A program made the position numbers and the translations under genes. Below the pieces are notes generated by a model, which ran no database searches, was not told the origin of the DNA, and saw nothing but the letters and a program-made list of their open reading frames with translations. Below, one piece after another: positions 42,778-49,935 of a stretch of DNA of 64,000 nt. This DNA is from Actinoplanes octamycinicus (GTDB taxonomy: Bacteria > Actinomycetota > Actinomycetes > Mycobacteriales > Micromonosporaceae): positions 7,979,501-8,043,500 of the forward strand of contig NZ_JACHNB010000001.1 in assembly GCF_014205225.1 (NCBI RefSeq), read 5' to 3'. The first letter of the stretch is position 1. Each line of letters opens with the position of its first letter.

Positions 42778-42844
42778 TGGTCAGAACCCGATCGATCTGA
42801 CCAAAACAAAAACGCCTGGCGGGCCGAGATGCCCATCAGGCGTT
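42778..42844 (-). promoter_or_regulatory. Two hairpins in the csp leader, the upstream one terminator-like
   Basis: On the minus strand the first hairpin (42811-42844; AACGCCTG / CAGGCGTT outer stem, GGGC / GCCC inner stem) is followed by TTTTTGTTTT, a true intrinsic-terminator form rare in this GC range. The second (42778-42784 / 42797-42803; TGGTCAG arms) lies between it and the csp ribosome site. They could end the upstream methyltransferase message, attenuate csp, or both. Confidence 0.6.
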
Positions 42845-42895
42845 GGAACGTCGCAGAATCGGGCTGCAACGGGGCAACCCTAACATGGCGCGGGG

Positions 42896-43570
42896 TCAGT
42901 GGGCGGTCCCGAGTACCGCGACCTCGGTGATTCCGGCGTCCTGGGCGGCGCCGAGGCCGGCGATCCGGTAACTGGTCAGCACCGGCAGCCACCAGTCCGG
43001 CAGGTGTCCGCGGCCCGGGTCGCCGACCAGGATCCGGGCGCCGCGGGCGGTCACCCGCAGCAGGAAGGCGAGCATCCGGGCGGCCAGCTCACGGTCGTAG
43101 AGGCCGTCGCCGACCAGCACCACCTCGGCGTCGCCGGCGTCGGAGTCGAGCAGGTCGCCCTCGACCAGGCGTAGGGTGACCGCGTTCGCGTCGGCGTTCA
43201 TCGCGGCGGCGGCCAGCGCGTACGGATCGATGTCGTTCGCGGTGACGTGGGCGGCGCCGGCCTTGGCCGCGGCGATCGCCGCCACCGCGCCGCCGCAGGC
43301 CACGTCGAGCACCCGCCGGCCGGCCACCGCGTCCGGGTGGTCCAGCAGGTAGCGGGCCAGGGCCTGGCCGCCGGCCCAGGCGCTGGTCCAGAACGGGGTG
43401 TGCCCGGAGCCCATCTGCGACTCCAGCCGGGCCTGCAGGACGATGGCGTCGTCGGCCAGGTGCAGCCGCAGCTCGGGCAGGAAGGGTGGGCGGACCAGCC
43501 GGAGGCCGTCATAGCCGACGGCGCTGGAGGCGACGAACGGGGTCAGCGGGTTGGCGTCGAGCGTCGGCAC
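42896..43570 (-). CDS. Class I SAM-dependent methyltransferase (ETFB-lysine/Nnt1-like)
   Basis: A 224-aa Rossmann methyltransferase. Motifs: PFWTSAWAGGQALARYLLD, VLDVACGGAVAAIAAAKAGA (SAM loop), VTANDIDPYAL, and a VVLVGDGLYDRELAARML segment in the position of post-I/motif II. The W-x-S-A-W-x-G-G-x-x-L-A motif is typical of the METTL20/Nnt1-like group, which methylates lysines in proteins such as ETF-beta, or small amines. The target here is unknown. A short hairpin (43581-43602) lies 11 bp before ATG 43570, and the CFA-like gene precedes it on the same strand. Confidence 0.82.
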   Translation of the reverse strand: MPTLDANPLTPFVASSAVGYDGLRLVRPPFLPELRLHLADDAIVLQARLESQMGSGHTPFWTSAWAGGQALARYLLDHPDAVAGRRVLDVACGGAVAAIAAAKAGAAHVTANDIDPYALAAAAMNADANAVTLRLVEGDLLDSDAGDAEVVLVGDGLYDRELAARMLAFLLRVTARGARILVGDPGRGHLPDWWLPVLTSYRIAGLGAAQDAGITEVAVLGTAH

Positions 43571-43580
43571 GGCAGGCTCC

Positions 43581-43602
43581 GATCAGGCAGGGCCGCCTGA
43601 TC
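43581..43602. other. Perfect 8-bp inverted repeat GATCAGGC / GCCTGATC
   Basis: It sits between the CFA-like gene and the methyltransferase, 11 nt before the methyltransferase start. It may be a weak terminator for the first or a leader structure for the second. Confidence 0.45.
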
Positions 43603-43679
43603 ACGGCTGGCTCGCCCGACCCTACCCGGATGTGTGGACTTCCGGCGCATAACGCACCGAAAGTCACACACCACGGCGG

Positions 43680-44843
43680 TCAGGCGGAGATCGGGTTGTA
43701 CTGCAGCGTCCAGCGGTAGGCCTGCACGAGCCGGGTGTCGAAACCGGACGCCGACCCCCACAGGAAGATCCGGAAGCGGCGGTAGAGTTCCTCGCCCCAG
43801 CGCGCCACGATCTCCTCCCGGCGGGCGTCCAGGCGCTGCGCCCAGGCCCGGCAGGTGAGGTAGTAGTTGTGCCGGTCGTCCTCGACGTTGAGCAGGTCGA
43901 ACGGCGAGTGCGCGACCTGCCGCAGGTACTGGTGCAGCAGCAGCGGCGCGGACCGGCCGGGGTAGACGTACTGCTTGAAGAAGGTCGACGCGGTGTGCTT
44001 GCGGCGCATCGCGAGCGCGTCCAGGTAGACCCGGCCGCCGGGCTTGAGCAGCCGGGCGTAGGTCTGCAGGGTGGCCCGGTAGTCCGGCAGGTGCTCGGTG
44101 ACGCCCATGTTGACGATCGCGTCGTACGGCTCGGGCGAGTCGTACTTCAGGATGTGCTGCCGGACCACGGTGACCGGCAGGTGCTCCCGGGCGAACAGGT
44201 CGGTGAGGAATCTCTCCGACTCGGCGGCCAGGGTGACCGTGGTCACGTCGATGCCGCGCCGGGCGGCGTGCTCGGAGAAGGCGCCCCAGCCGCCGCCGAC
44301 CTCGAGGACCCGGTCGCCCGGTTTCACCCCGATGTCGTCCAGGGCGATGTCGAGTTTCCGGGTGATCGCGTCCTCCAGGACCTCGTCGTCGCCGGCGAAG
44401 ACGCCCTGGGTGTAGCAGCGGTGCCGGGTGTCGAGGAAGGTCAGGAAGAAATCCGAGTCCTCGTCGTAGTGCTGGGAGATGGCCCGCCGGTCGTGGTCGG
44501 TGCGGCCGTGCCACAGCGACGGCGCCCAGCGGCCGAGGAACGCGATCGGGTGGATGTCGGAGAAGAACCTGCGCATGTTCAGCAACGCGCCCAGGTCACC
44601 CTCGCAGTCGAGGTGGCCGCCCAGGTAGGCCACCGCGACCCGCAGCTGGTCGAGGGTGGCCAGCGCATCGTGGCCCGGGTCGTCGCGGACCACGATGCGG
44701 AACCGGGCCGGGGCGGACTCGGTGACGCCGAACGGGAGGATGGCGCCGTCCCGGGTCTGGATCTCGAAGGGAATCGGTGAGCGGTCACGGAAGTATTCGT
44801 CGTAACGCCGGCTGAAGACGTCGGCCAGATTTCGCCGCCTCAT
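43680..44843 (-). CDS. Cyclopropane-fatty-acyl-phospholipid synthase-like methyltransferase
   Basis: A 387-aa SAM methyltransferase of the CFA/mycolic-acid-cyclase group. Motifs: SQHYDEDSDFFLTFLD, CYTQGVFAGDDEVLEDA, GVKPGDRVLEVGGGWGAFSEHAA (SAM loop), GIDVTTVTLAAES, and a C-terminal region with FFKQYVYPGRSAPLLL and LDARREEIVARWGEELYRRF. Enzymes of this kind add methylene or methyl groups to unsaturated acyl chains of membrane lipids. It is about 20 residues shorter than E. coli Cfa and lacks obvious membrane anchors. It may be co-transcribed with the methyltransferase downstream (109 bp gap). Confidence 0.85.
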   Translation of the reverse strand: MRRRNLADVFSRRYDEYFRDRSPIPFEIQTRDGAILPFGVTESAPARFRIVVRDDPGHDALATLDQLRVAVAYLGGHLDCEGDLGALLNMRRFFSDIHPIAFLGRWAPSLWHGRTDHDRRAISQHYDEDSDFFLTFLDTRHRCYTQGVFAGDDEVLEDAITRKLDIALDDIGVKPGDRVLEVGGGWGAFSEHAARRGIDVTTVTLAAESERFLTDLFAREHLPVTVVRQHILKYDSPEPYDAIVNMGVTEHLPDYRATLQTYARLLKPGGRVYLDALAMRRKHTASTFFKQYVYPGRSAPLLLHQYLRQVAHSPFDLLNVEDDRHNYYLTCRAWAQRLDARREEIVARWGEELYRRFRIFLWGSASGFDTRLVQAYRWTLQYNPISA

Positions 44844-44891
44844 GCCGTGATCCTCCCACCGATATCCACGTCTATCCAGGTGCGGGATTCC

Positions 44892-46130
44892 TCAGGAGAC
44901 GGTCGCGGCGAGGGCGGACTGCTCCCGGATGGCCCACGGCGATCCGTACGCGGTGAGCAGGTCCAGGAACGGCCGCGGCGGGAACGCCTCCGGGCCGAGC
45001 ACGCCGGCGCCCCGCCACACGCCACTGGCGACCAGCTCCAGCGCCACCACCGGGTTGATCGCGGTCTGCCAGACCACGGCCTGCGACCCGTACTCGGCCA
45101 TCGACCACTCGTTGTCGACCACGTGGTAGAGGTAGACCTCGCGCGGCGCACCGTCCTTGACCCCGCGCACCCAGGTGCCGGCGCAGGTCTTGCCGCGCAT
45201 CCGTTCGCCGAGCGTGGCCGGGTCGGGCAGACTGGCCGCCACCACGTCGCGCGGGGACACGGTGACCGGGCCGTTCGGTCCGGGCACGATCACCCCGTCG
45301 GTTTTGTCCAGGCCGATCTGGTGCAGGGTGCGCAGCGTACGGATGAAGTCCTCGCCGAGCCCGTACTTGAAGGTGACCCGCTTCGCCGCCACCCAGCGCG
45401 GGATCAGCAGCACCTCCTCGTGCTCCACGTTGACGCACTGCACCGGACCGATGCCCTCGGGGAAGTCGAACACCTCGGGCTCGCTGAACGGCGCCGTGGT
45501 GAACCAGCCACGACCCTTCTCCCAGACCACCGGCGGGTTCAGGCACTCCTCGATGGTGGTCCAGATGTTGAACGAAGGGGCGAACTCGTAGCCGTCGACG
45601 GTCAGGTTCGCGCCGTCCCGCACACCGATCTCGTCGATCTCGTCGAACAGCTCGTCGGCGGCGTACCGGGCGAACACGTCGGACAGCCCGGGCTCCACGC
45701 CCATCCCGACCAGCGCCAGCCGGCCGGCGGCGGCCCACTCCTCGTGCCGGGCGAACTGGGCGTCGCCCAGCATCACGCCGGGTTTCTCGTAGGGCTGCGA
45801 CGGATGCGGCTGGGACAGCGACATCGCCATGTCCAGATAGGTCACCCCGGCCTCGCCGGCCGCCTGGAACAGCGACACCACGAACCGCGGGTCGGTGGCG
45901 TTGAGCAGCACGTCACAGCCGGTCCGGCGGAGCAGCGCGACGACCGCGGCCGGGTCGGAGGCGTCCACCTCCGCGGCCCGGAACCGGGGGTCCCCTACCG
46001 AGGTCACCGCGGCCTGCGCCCGGTCCCGGTCGTAGTCGGCGACCACCATCTCGTCGAAGAACGGCCGCCGCGCCGCGATCCGGGTGATCGCCGTGCCGAC
46101 GCCGCCCGCTCCTACCAGCAGGACACGCAT
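44892..46130 (-). CDS. Saccharopine dehydrogenase family NAD(P)-dependent enzyme
   Basis: A 412-aa oxidoreductase. The N-terminal Rossmann fold is MRVLLVGAGGVGTAITRIAA, DYDRDRAQAAV and DVLLNATDPRF; the central domain has GVTYLDMAMSLSQ and LVGMGVEPGLSDVFARYAAD, and the C-terminal part VVDNEWSMAEYGSQAVVWQTAINP. This is the saccharopine-dehydrogenase / carboxynorspermidine-dehydrogenase superfamily; lysine or polyamine metabolism is possible, but the specific reaction cannot be assigned. It is divergent from a TetR regulator, with 116 bp between, so it is a likely target of that regulator. ATG 46130 starts the Rossmann fold. Confidence 0.88.
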   Translation of the reverse strand: MRVLLVGAGGVGTAITRIAARRPFFDEMVVADYDRDRAQAAVTSVGDPRFRAAEVDASDPAAVVALLRRTGCDVLLNATDPRFVVSLFQAAGEAGVTYLDMAMSLSQPHPSQPYEKPGVMLGDAQFARHEEWAAAGRLALVGMGVEPGLSDVFARYAADELFDEIDEIGVRDGANLTVDGYEFAPSFNIWTTIEECLNPPVVWEKGRGWFTTAPFSEPEVFDFPEGIGPVQCVNVEHEEVLLIPRWVAAKRVTFKYGLGEDFIRTLRTLHQIGLDKTDGVIVPGPNGPVTVSPRDVVAASLPDPATLGERMRGKTCAGTWVRGVKDGAPREVYLYHVVDNEWSMAEYGSQAVVWQTAINPVVALELVASGVWRGAGVLGPEAFPPRPFLDLLTAYGSPWAIREQSALAATVS

Positions 46131-46209
46131 GACCTGCTCCTTTCCTTGCCTTTCGGATCAAAAGGTTGTGGGGCCCCGCCACAGATCAAACTTTCCGGGT
46201 ACGTGTAAG

Positions 46210-46224
46210 GTCAACTGTGTTGGC
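46210..46224. promoter_or_regulatory. Near-perfect dyad GTCAAC-TGT-GTTGGC, candidate TetR operator
   Basis: Two 6-bp arms that match at five of six positions, with a 3-bp spacer, sit between the divergent saccharopine-dehydrogenase-like gene and the TetR gene. Size and place fit a TetR-family operator. Confidence 0.4.
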
Positions 46225-46246
46225 ATAAGAAGGTCGAGGTTCCGCC

Positions 46247-47005
46247 ATGCCGAAGGCCGTGGTCAGCGAGGGCGACCGGCGCCGCCGCCGGCCCACCCGC
46301 TCGGGCACCGTGCTGTCCGAGACACTGATCATCGACACCGCGTTACGCCTGCTCAGGGAGCACGGCAGCGCCGGTCTGAGCGCCCGCCGACTGGGTCTCG
46401 CGCTGGACTGCGACCCGAGCGCGCTGTACCGCTACTTCCGCGGCATGGACGACCTCACGCTGGCGATCGGCGACACCCTGATCGGGCAGGCGCTGGCCGG
46501 CTGGTCACCCACCGGGGTGTGGCGCGACGACCTGCGCGCGCTCGGCCTGCGCTTCCACCGGGCCTACCTGGCCCACCCGCAGGCCGCGGTGCTGACCACC
46601 AGCCGGGTCACCGGCCGGGCCAACGAGCTGGCCGCCGACGAGGCGGTGCTCGGGGTGCTGCGCCGGGCCGGCCTGCCGGTGCCCGAGGCGGTCCGGATCT
46701 ACCACGCGTTCATCGACCAGACGCTGGCCTTCGCGGCGCTGGACGCCGCGTCGCTGGCCCTGCCCCGGGCGGCGCTGCGGGCCGAGGACGAGGTGTGGCG
46801 CTCGACGTACGGGCGGCTGCCGGCCACCACCCACCCGCACGTCGCCGAGGCCGCCCCGCTGCTCGCCAGCGAGATGGTGGAGAGCGCCTACCCGGCCGCC
46901 CTCGACCTGCTGCTGGACGCGCTCGCCGGCCGGCTCGCGGCCGGCGTCACGGGGCCGGCACGGGCCGGCAGCGGCGCAGCTCGGGGGCGGGCTCGCCGGT
47001 CCTGA
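46247..47005 (+). CDS. TetR family transcriptional regulator
   Basis: A 252-aa regulator. After a basic lead (GDRRRRRPTRSG) comes the TetR HTH: LIIDTALRLLREHGSAGLSARRLGLALDCDPSALYRYF (quoted in pieces as LIIDTALRLLREHGSAGLSA and LDCDPSALYRYFR). The rest is a helical ligand-binding domain with a TetR_C-like FIDQTLAFAALDAAS region. It probably controls the divergent saccharopine-dehydrogenase-like gene. Its last 59 bp overlap, tail to tail, the end of the convergent flavin oxidase gene; the Gly/Ala/Arg-rich last 20 codons may be a late extension. Confidence 0.9.
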   Translation: MPKAVVSEGDRRRRRPTRSGTVLSETLIIDTALRLLREHGSAGLSARRLGLALDCDPSALYRYFRGMDDLTLAIGDTLIGQALAGWSPTGVWRDDLRALGLRFHRAYLAHPQAAVLTTSRVTGRANELAADEAVLGVLRRAGLPVPEAVRIYHAFIDQTLAFAALDAASLALPRAALRAEDEVWRSTYGRLPATTHPHVAEAAPLLASEMVESAYPAALDLLLDALAGRLAAGVTGPARAGSGAARGRARRS

Positions 47006-47888
47006 GCTCGGCCGCGAGCAGCCGGCCCACGGTCGGCGCGAAGGTGATCCCGGCGTGCAGGACCGCGACGTAACGGCCCGGTCCGACCGCCCCGACCAGC
47101 GGTCCGCTGGCCGGCGCGGCCCGCAGCACCGTCCCGGCGGAGAGCGGCCGCAGTTCGCCGTCCACCCGGAAGATTTCCCGGACGCGGTCCAGGCAGGCGT
47201 CCGGATCCCCGCGGGTGATCAGCAGGTAGCGGCCGGGGCGTGCCTCCCGCACCACCAGGCCGGGCGCCGAGACGATGTGCCGGACCAGCCCGGGCGGGCC
47301 GGCGAACCGCATCCCGAAGGCGGGCGACGCCCCGATCGGCAGGTCCACCCCGGCCAGTTCCGGAGTCGCCACCCCGGCCGCGAAGATCACCGTGGCGCCG
47401 GGAGGGACGACCTCCTCCCGGTACGGCGTATGCGGCCGGTACTTCGCGCCGAGCCGCTGCGCCGCCCGCAGGATCGCCGGGACCGCGGTGAGCGGGTCCA
47501 GCCCGGCGTCGGTCGGGATGTGCACCGCCGCGTCCGGCGGTTCCCACAGGTGCGGCTCCATCGCCGCGACGGTGGCCCGGCCGACCAGCCGCATGCCGGG
47601 CGCGATCACCGGCGGTGGTGGCCAGTCCAGCGAGCCGGTCCAGCGGTAGGCCGCGCCGGGCACCTCGGCGGCGAGCCGGCGGTGATCGTCGAGGACCAGG
47701 TGCAGCAGGTCCTCGGAGCCGGGCGGCCAGGTCCCGCCGGAGACCGCGCCGAACCAGGCGAGCGAGCGGGCGGTGGCCGGCGGCACCCCGGCCGCGCTGT
47801 CCAGGATCTCCACCGGCAGGCCGGCCCGGGCCAGCTCGTAGGCGACGCAGACGCCGACGAAGCCGGCGCCGACCACGAGGTGACTCAC
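46947..47888 (-). CDS. FAD-dependent amine/amino-acid oxidase (DAO family)
   Basis: A 313-aa flavoprotein: HLVVGAGFVGVCVAYELARAG (FAD-binding GxGxxG), VEILDSA, a middle domain with PTDAGLDPLTAVPAILRAAQRL, ATVIFAAGVATPEL, and the C-terminal FAD-contact segment YVAVLHAGITFAPTVGRLLA. The DAO family oxidises glycine, sarcosine, D-amino acids or opine-like compounds. At 313 aa it is at the short end of the family. It starts 11 nt after the stop of the inositol-phosphate-synthase-like gene, so the two form an operon. Its 3' end overlaps the TetR gene. Confidence 0.85.
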   Translation of the reverse strand: MSHLVVGAGFVGVCVAYELARAGLPVEILDSAAGVPPATARSLAWFGAVSGGTWPPGSEDLLHLVLDDHRRLAAEVPGAAYRWTGSLDWPPPPVIAPGMRLVGRATVAAMEPHLWEPPDAAVHIPTDAGLDPLTAVPAILRAAQRLGAKYRPHTPYREEVVPPGATVIFAAGVATPELAGVDLPIGASPAFGMRFAGPPGLVRHIVSAPGLVVREARPGRYLLITRGDPDACLDRVREIFRVDGELRPLSAGTVLRAAPASGPLVGAVGPGRYVAVLHAGITFAPTVGRLLAAELRTGEPAPELRRCRPVPAP

Positions 47889-47899
47889 ATCGGCTCCGT

Positions 47900-48841
47900 T
47901 CAGATCGCGGTACCGGGCGGGGACTTGAGCATCGTGGCCGCCTCCGCAAGATAGCCGCCGCGGCCGGCGCGTGCCGCCCCGGCGGCCAGCCGGACCAGGT
48001 CGATGTTGACGCCGGCGGCGCCGCTCGGGTCGTGCACCTTCAGCCGGACGTCCAGGCTCACCTCGGTCCCGGCCCAGCCCCGCGCCTCCAGGTTCAGGTG
48101 CGCGATCTTCTGCGAGCCGAGGTGCGGCATGAACCCCAGCGGCGCGATCTGCACCTGGTCCGAGCCGAGTGCGTTCACCTTGGACCGGTGCTTGGTGTCC
48201 GGGTTCTCGACCAGGTTCCGGAAGTCCTCGGTGCCGCCCAGGTTGACCTGGTACGAGCTGGTCAGCGTGAGCCCGCGCTCGGCGAGCAGCCGCAGCAGCG
48301 TGTGGTGCACGACCGAGGTGCCGAACTGGCTGGTCAGGTCGTCGCCGATCAGCGGCAGCCCGGCCGCTTCGAAGCGCCGCAGCAGCTCCGGGTCGCGGGC
48401 CACCGGGTCCGACGTGGTGTTCACGAAGGCGGCGCCGGCCGCGAGGGCCACCTCGGCGTACGACCGGGCGATCGCCGGCCGGCCGCTCGGCGCCGAGTAG
48501 AGCAGCACCTCGGCGTCCCGCACCGCGGCGGCCACCCGGTCGATCTCGTCGTCGCCGGTCAGCCCGCGCTGCACGGTGACCCCGGACGGGTCCAGGGCGG
48601 CCTCGATCCGCGGGAAGTTGTTCGGCGCCGCGAAGATCGCCTCGTGCAGGTCCCGGCCGACCTTGCCCGCGGAGAGCGCGAAGGCCGCCACCACTTCGAC
48701 GTCGCCGACCCCGATCCCGGCCACCTCCGGCCGGCTGATGCCCACCCGGCTCCCGGTGCGCCGATAGTACGAGATGCCCTGGACCAGCGCGGATGTGTTG
48801 TTGCCGACCCCGACCACCGCGACACGTGCTCTATCGATCAT
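47900..48841 (-). CDS. myo-Inositol-1-phosphate synthase family protein
   Basis: A 313-aa member of the inositol-3-phosphate synthase family: ARVAVVGVGNNTSALVQGIS (NAD-binding), GDVEVVAAFALSAGKVGRDL, FVNTTSDPVARDPELLRRF, GLPLIGDDLTSQFGTSVVHH, LTSSYQVNLGGTEDFRNL, SLDVRLKVHDPSGAAGVNID and the C-terminal MLKSPP. It is about 50 residues shorter than mycobacterial Ino1 (about 367 aa), so it is likely a paralogue acting on another sugar phosphate or in a cyclitol pathway rather than the housekeeping enzyme. ATG 48841 is 6 nt from a TACCGT -10 box (48848-48853): leaderless. It is co-transcribed with the DAO-family oxidase. Confidence 0.85.
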   Translation of the reverse strand: MIDRARVAVVGVGNNTSALVQGISYYRRTGSRVGISRPEVAGIGVGDVEVVAAFALSAGKVGRDLHEAIFAAPNNFPRIEAALDPSGVTVQRGLTGDDEIDRVAAAVRDAEVLLYSAPSGRPAIARSYAEVALAAGAAFVNTTSDPVARDPELLRRFEAAGLPLIGDDLTSQFGTSVVHHTLLRLLAERGLTLTSSYQVNLGGTEDFRNLVENPDTKHRSKVNALGSDQVQIAPLGFMPHLGSQKIAHLNLEARGWAGTEVSLDVRLKVHDPSGAAGVNIDLVRLAAGAARAGRGGYLAEAATMLKSPPGTAI

Positions 48842-48863
48842 GGACTTACGGTAGGCGGCCGCC

Positions 48864-48884
48864 GCCAGCCCAATCCGGGCTGGC
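48864..48884. promoter_or_regulatory. Perfect 8-bp dyad in a divergent promoter
   Basis: GCCAGCCC and GGGCTGGC flank a 5-nt centre between the divergent inositol-phosphate-synthase-like gene and the membrane-protein gene. It is close to the -10 of the former and 12 bp before the start of the latter; operator or hairpin. Confidence 0.4.
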
Positions 48885-48895
48885 ACCATGGCGCG

Positions 48896-49879
48896 GTGAC
48901 AGTCGCCCTCCGCCGGTGGATCGACGATCTGCATCCCCGGCTGCGTCCGGTGCTGGCCGCGATGCTGGCGGCCGGCGTCGTGCTGGTCGTCCTGGGTCTG
49001 GTGGGCGACCTGGCCGGGTTCTGGTCGGACCTGCCGTTCCTGACCAACCTGGTGTCGGCGCTGACCGGCGCCCTGTTCGGCGTCCCGGTCGCGATCGTGG
49101 TGGTGCAGCGGCTGCTGCAGGCGCAGGCCGACGCGTCCGATCTGGCCGCCGCGTGGCGGCTGGCCACCCGGTCGGCGCACGAGATGCGGATCGCCGCGCA
49201 CACCCTGTCCCGCGCCGACGGCAGCGCCGCCGACCTGGCCCGGCACCTGGCCCGCTGCGACGTCGCGATCGGCGAGGCCCGGGAGTGGGCGGACCGGGCG
49301 CTGACCGCGAAGCCCCGGCCGCGGCGGCTGCGGGCCAGCATGTACCAGCGCACCTACCTGCGGCAGGTGCTGGCGCTGCACGAGGCGGCGGGGCAGGCGC
49401 TGGCGGTGTTCGCGTCGACCGGCCTGGCCGGGCCGGCCGCCGCGACGGCGCTGCAGCGGATCCGGTCCGAGGCGGCGTTCCTGCACGACCAGGTCCGGCC
49501 GGCGGTGCTCCGGCTGGACGGGCGGTGGCTGCCGCCGGCGCAGGCCGAGGCGGTGGAACACGTCGACGACAGCTTCCCGGCCGGGCTGCCCCGGATCGGC
49601 GCCGCGCGGGTCCGTGCCGTCGAGACGTTGCTCGCCGCGGTGCCGGCGGCGCAGCTCGCGGCGCTGCTGCCGGAGGCGGACGAGGCCCGCAGCGACCTGC
49701 CGGACCGGGATCAGCCGCTGCCGCTGCCGGCCGTGCAGACCCTGATGGAGCTGCGCGCCGGCCTCGGTTCGCTGGCCACCCAGCTGGACCGGGCCCGGCA
49801 GATCGCCGACCTGGTGGACGGCATCCAGCAGGCGGTCGACGACGGTTGTCGATCAACGCGGAGGGCTACCACTGGGTAA
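48896..49879 (+). CDS. Membrane protein with helical cytosolic domain, unknown
   Basis: A 327-aa protein with two close membrane segments (LAAMLAAGVVLVVLGLVGDL and NLVSALTGALFGVPVAIVVV, about residues 19-70) and a long helical C-terminal domain rich in Arg, Ala and Leu (HEMRIAAHTLSRADGSAADL; RRLRASMYQRTYLRQVLALH). I do not recognise a family; the architecture (short paired helices then coiled-coil-like helices) fits a sensory or scaffold protein. GTG 48896 starts just after the dyad at 48864-48884. Confidence 0.6.
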   Translation: MTVALRRWIDDLHPRLRPVLAAMLAAGVVLVVLGLVGDLAGFWSDLPFLTNLVSALTGALFGVPVAIVVVQRLLQAQADASDLAAAWRLATRSAHEMRIAAHTLSRADGSAADLARHLARCDVAIGEAREWADRALTAKPRPRRLRASMYQRTYLRQVLALHEAAGQALAVFASTGLAGPAAATALQRIRSEAAFLHDQVRPAVLRLDGRWLPPAQAEAVEHVDDSFPAGLPRIGAARVRAVETLLAAVPAAQLAALLPEADEARSDLPDRDQPLPLPAVQTLMELRAGLGSLATQLDRARQIADLVDGIQQAVDDGCRSTRRATTG

Positions 49880-49935
49880 CCGCGCGGCGTAGCGTGGCGG
49901 CCAGGCACCGTCCGACGTCGGAGGGAAAGACACCG

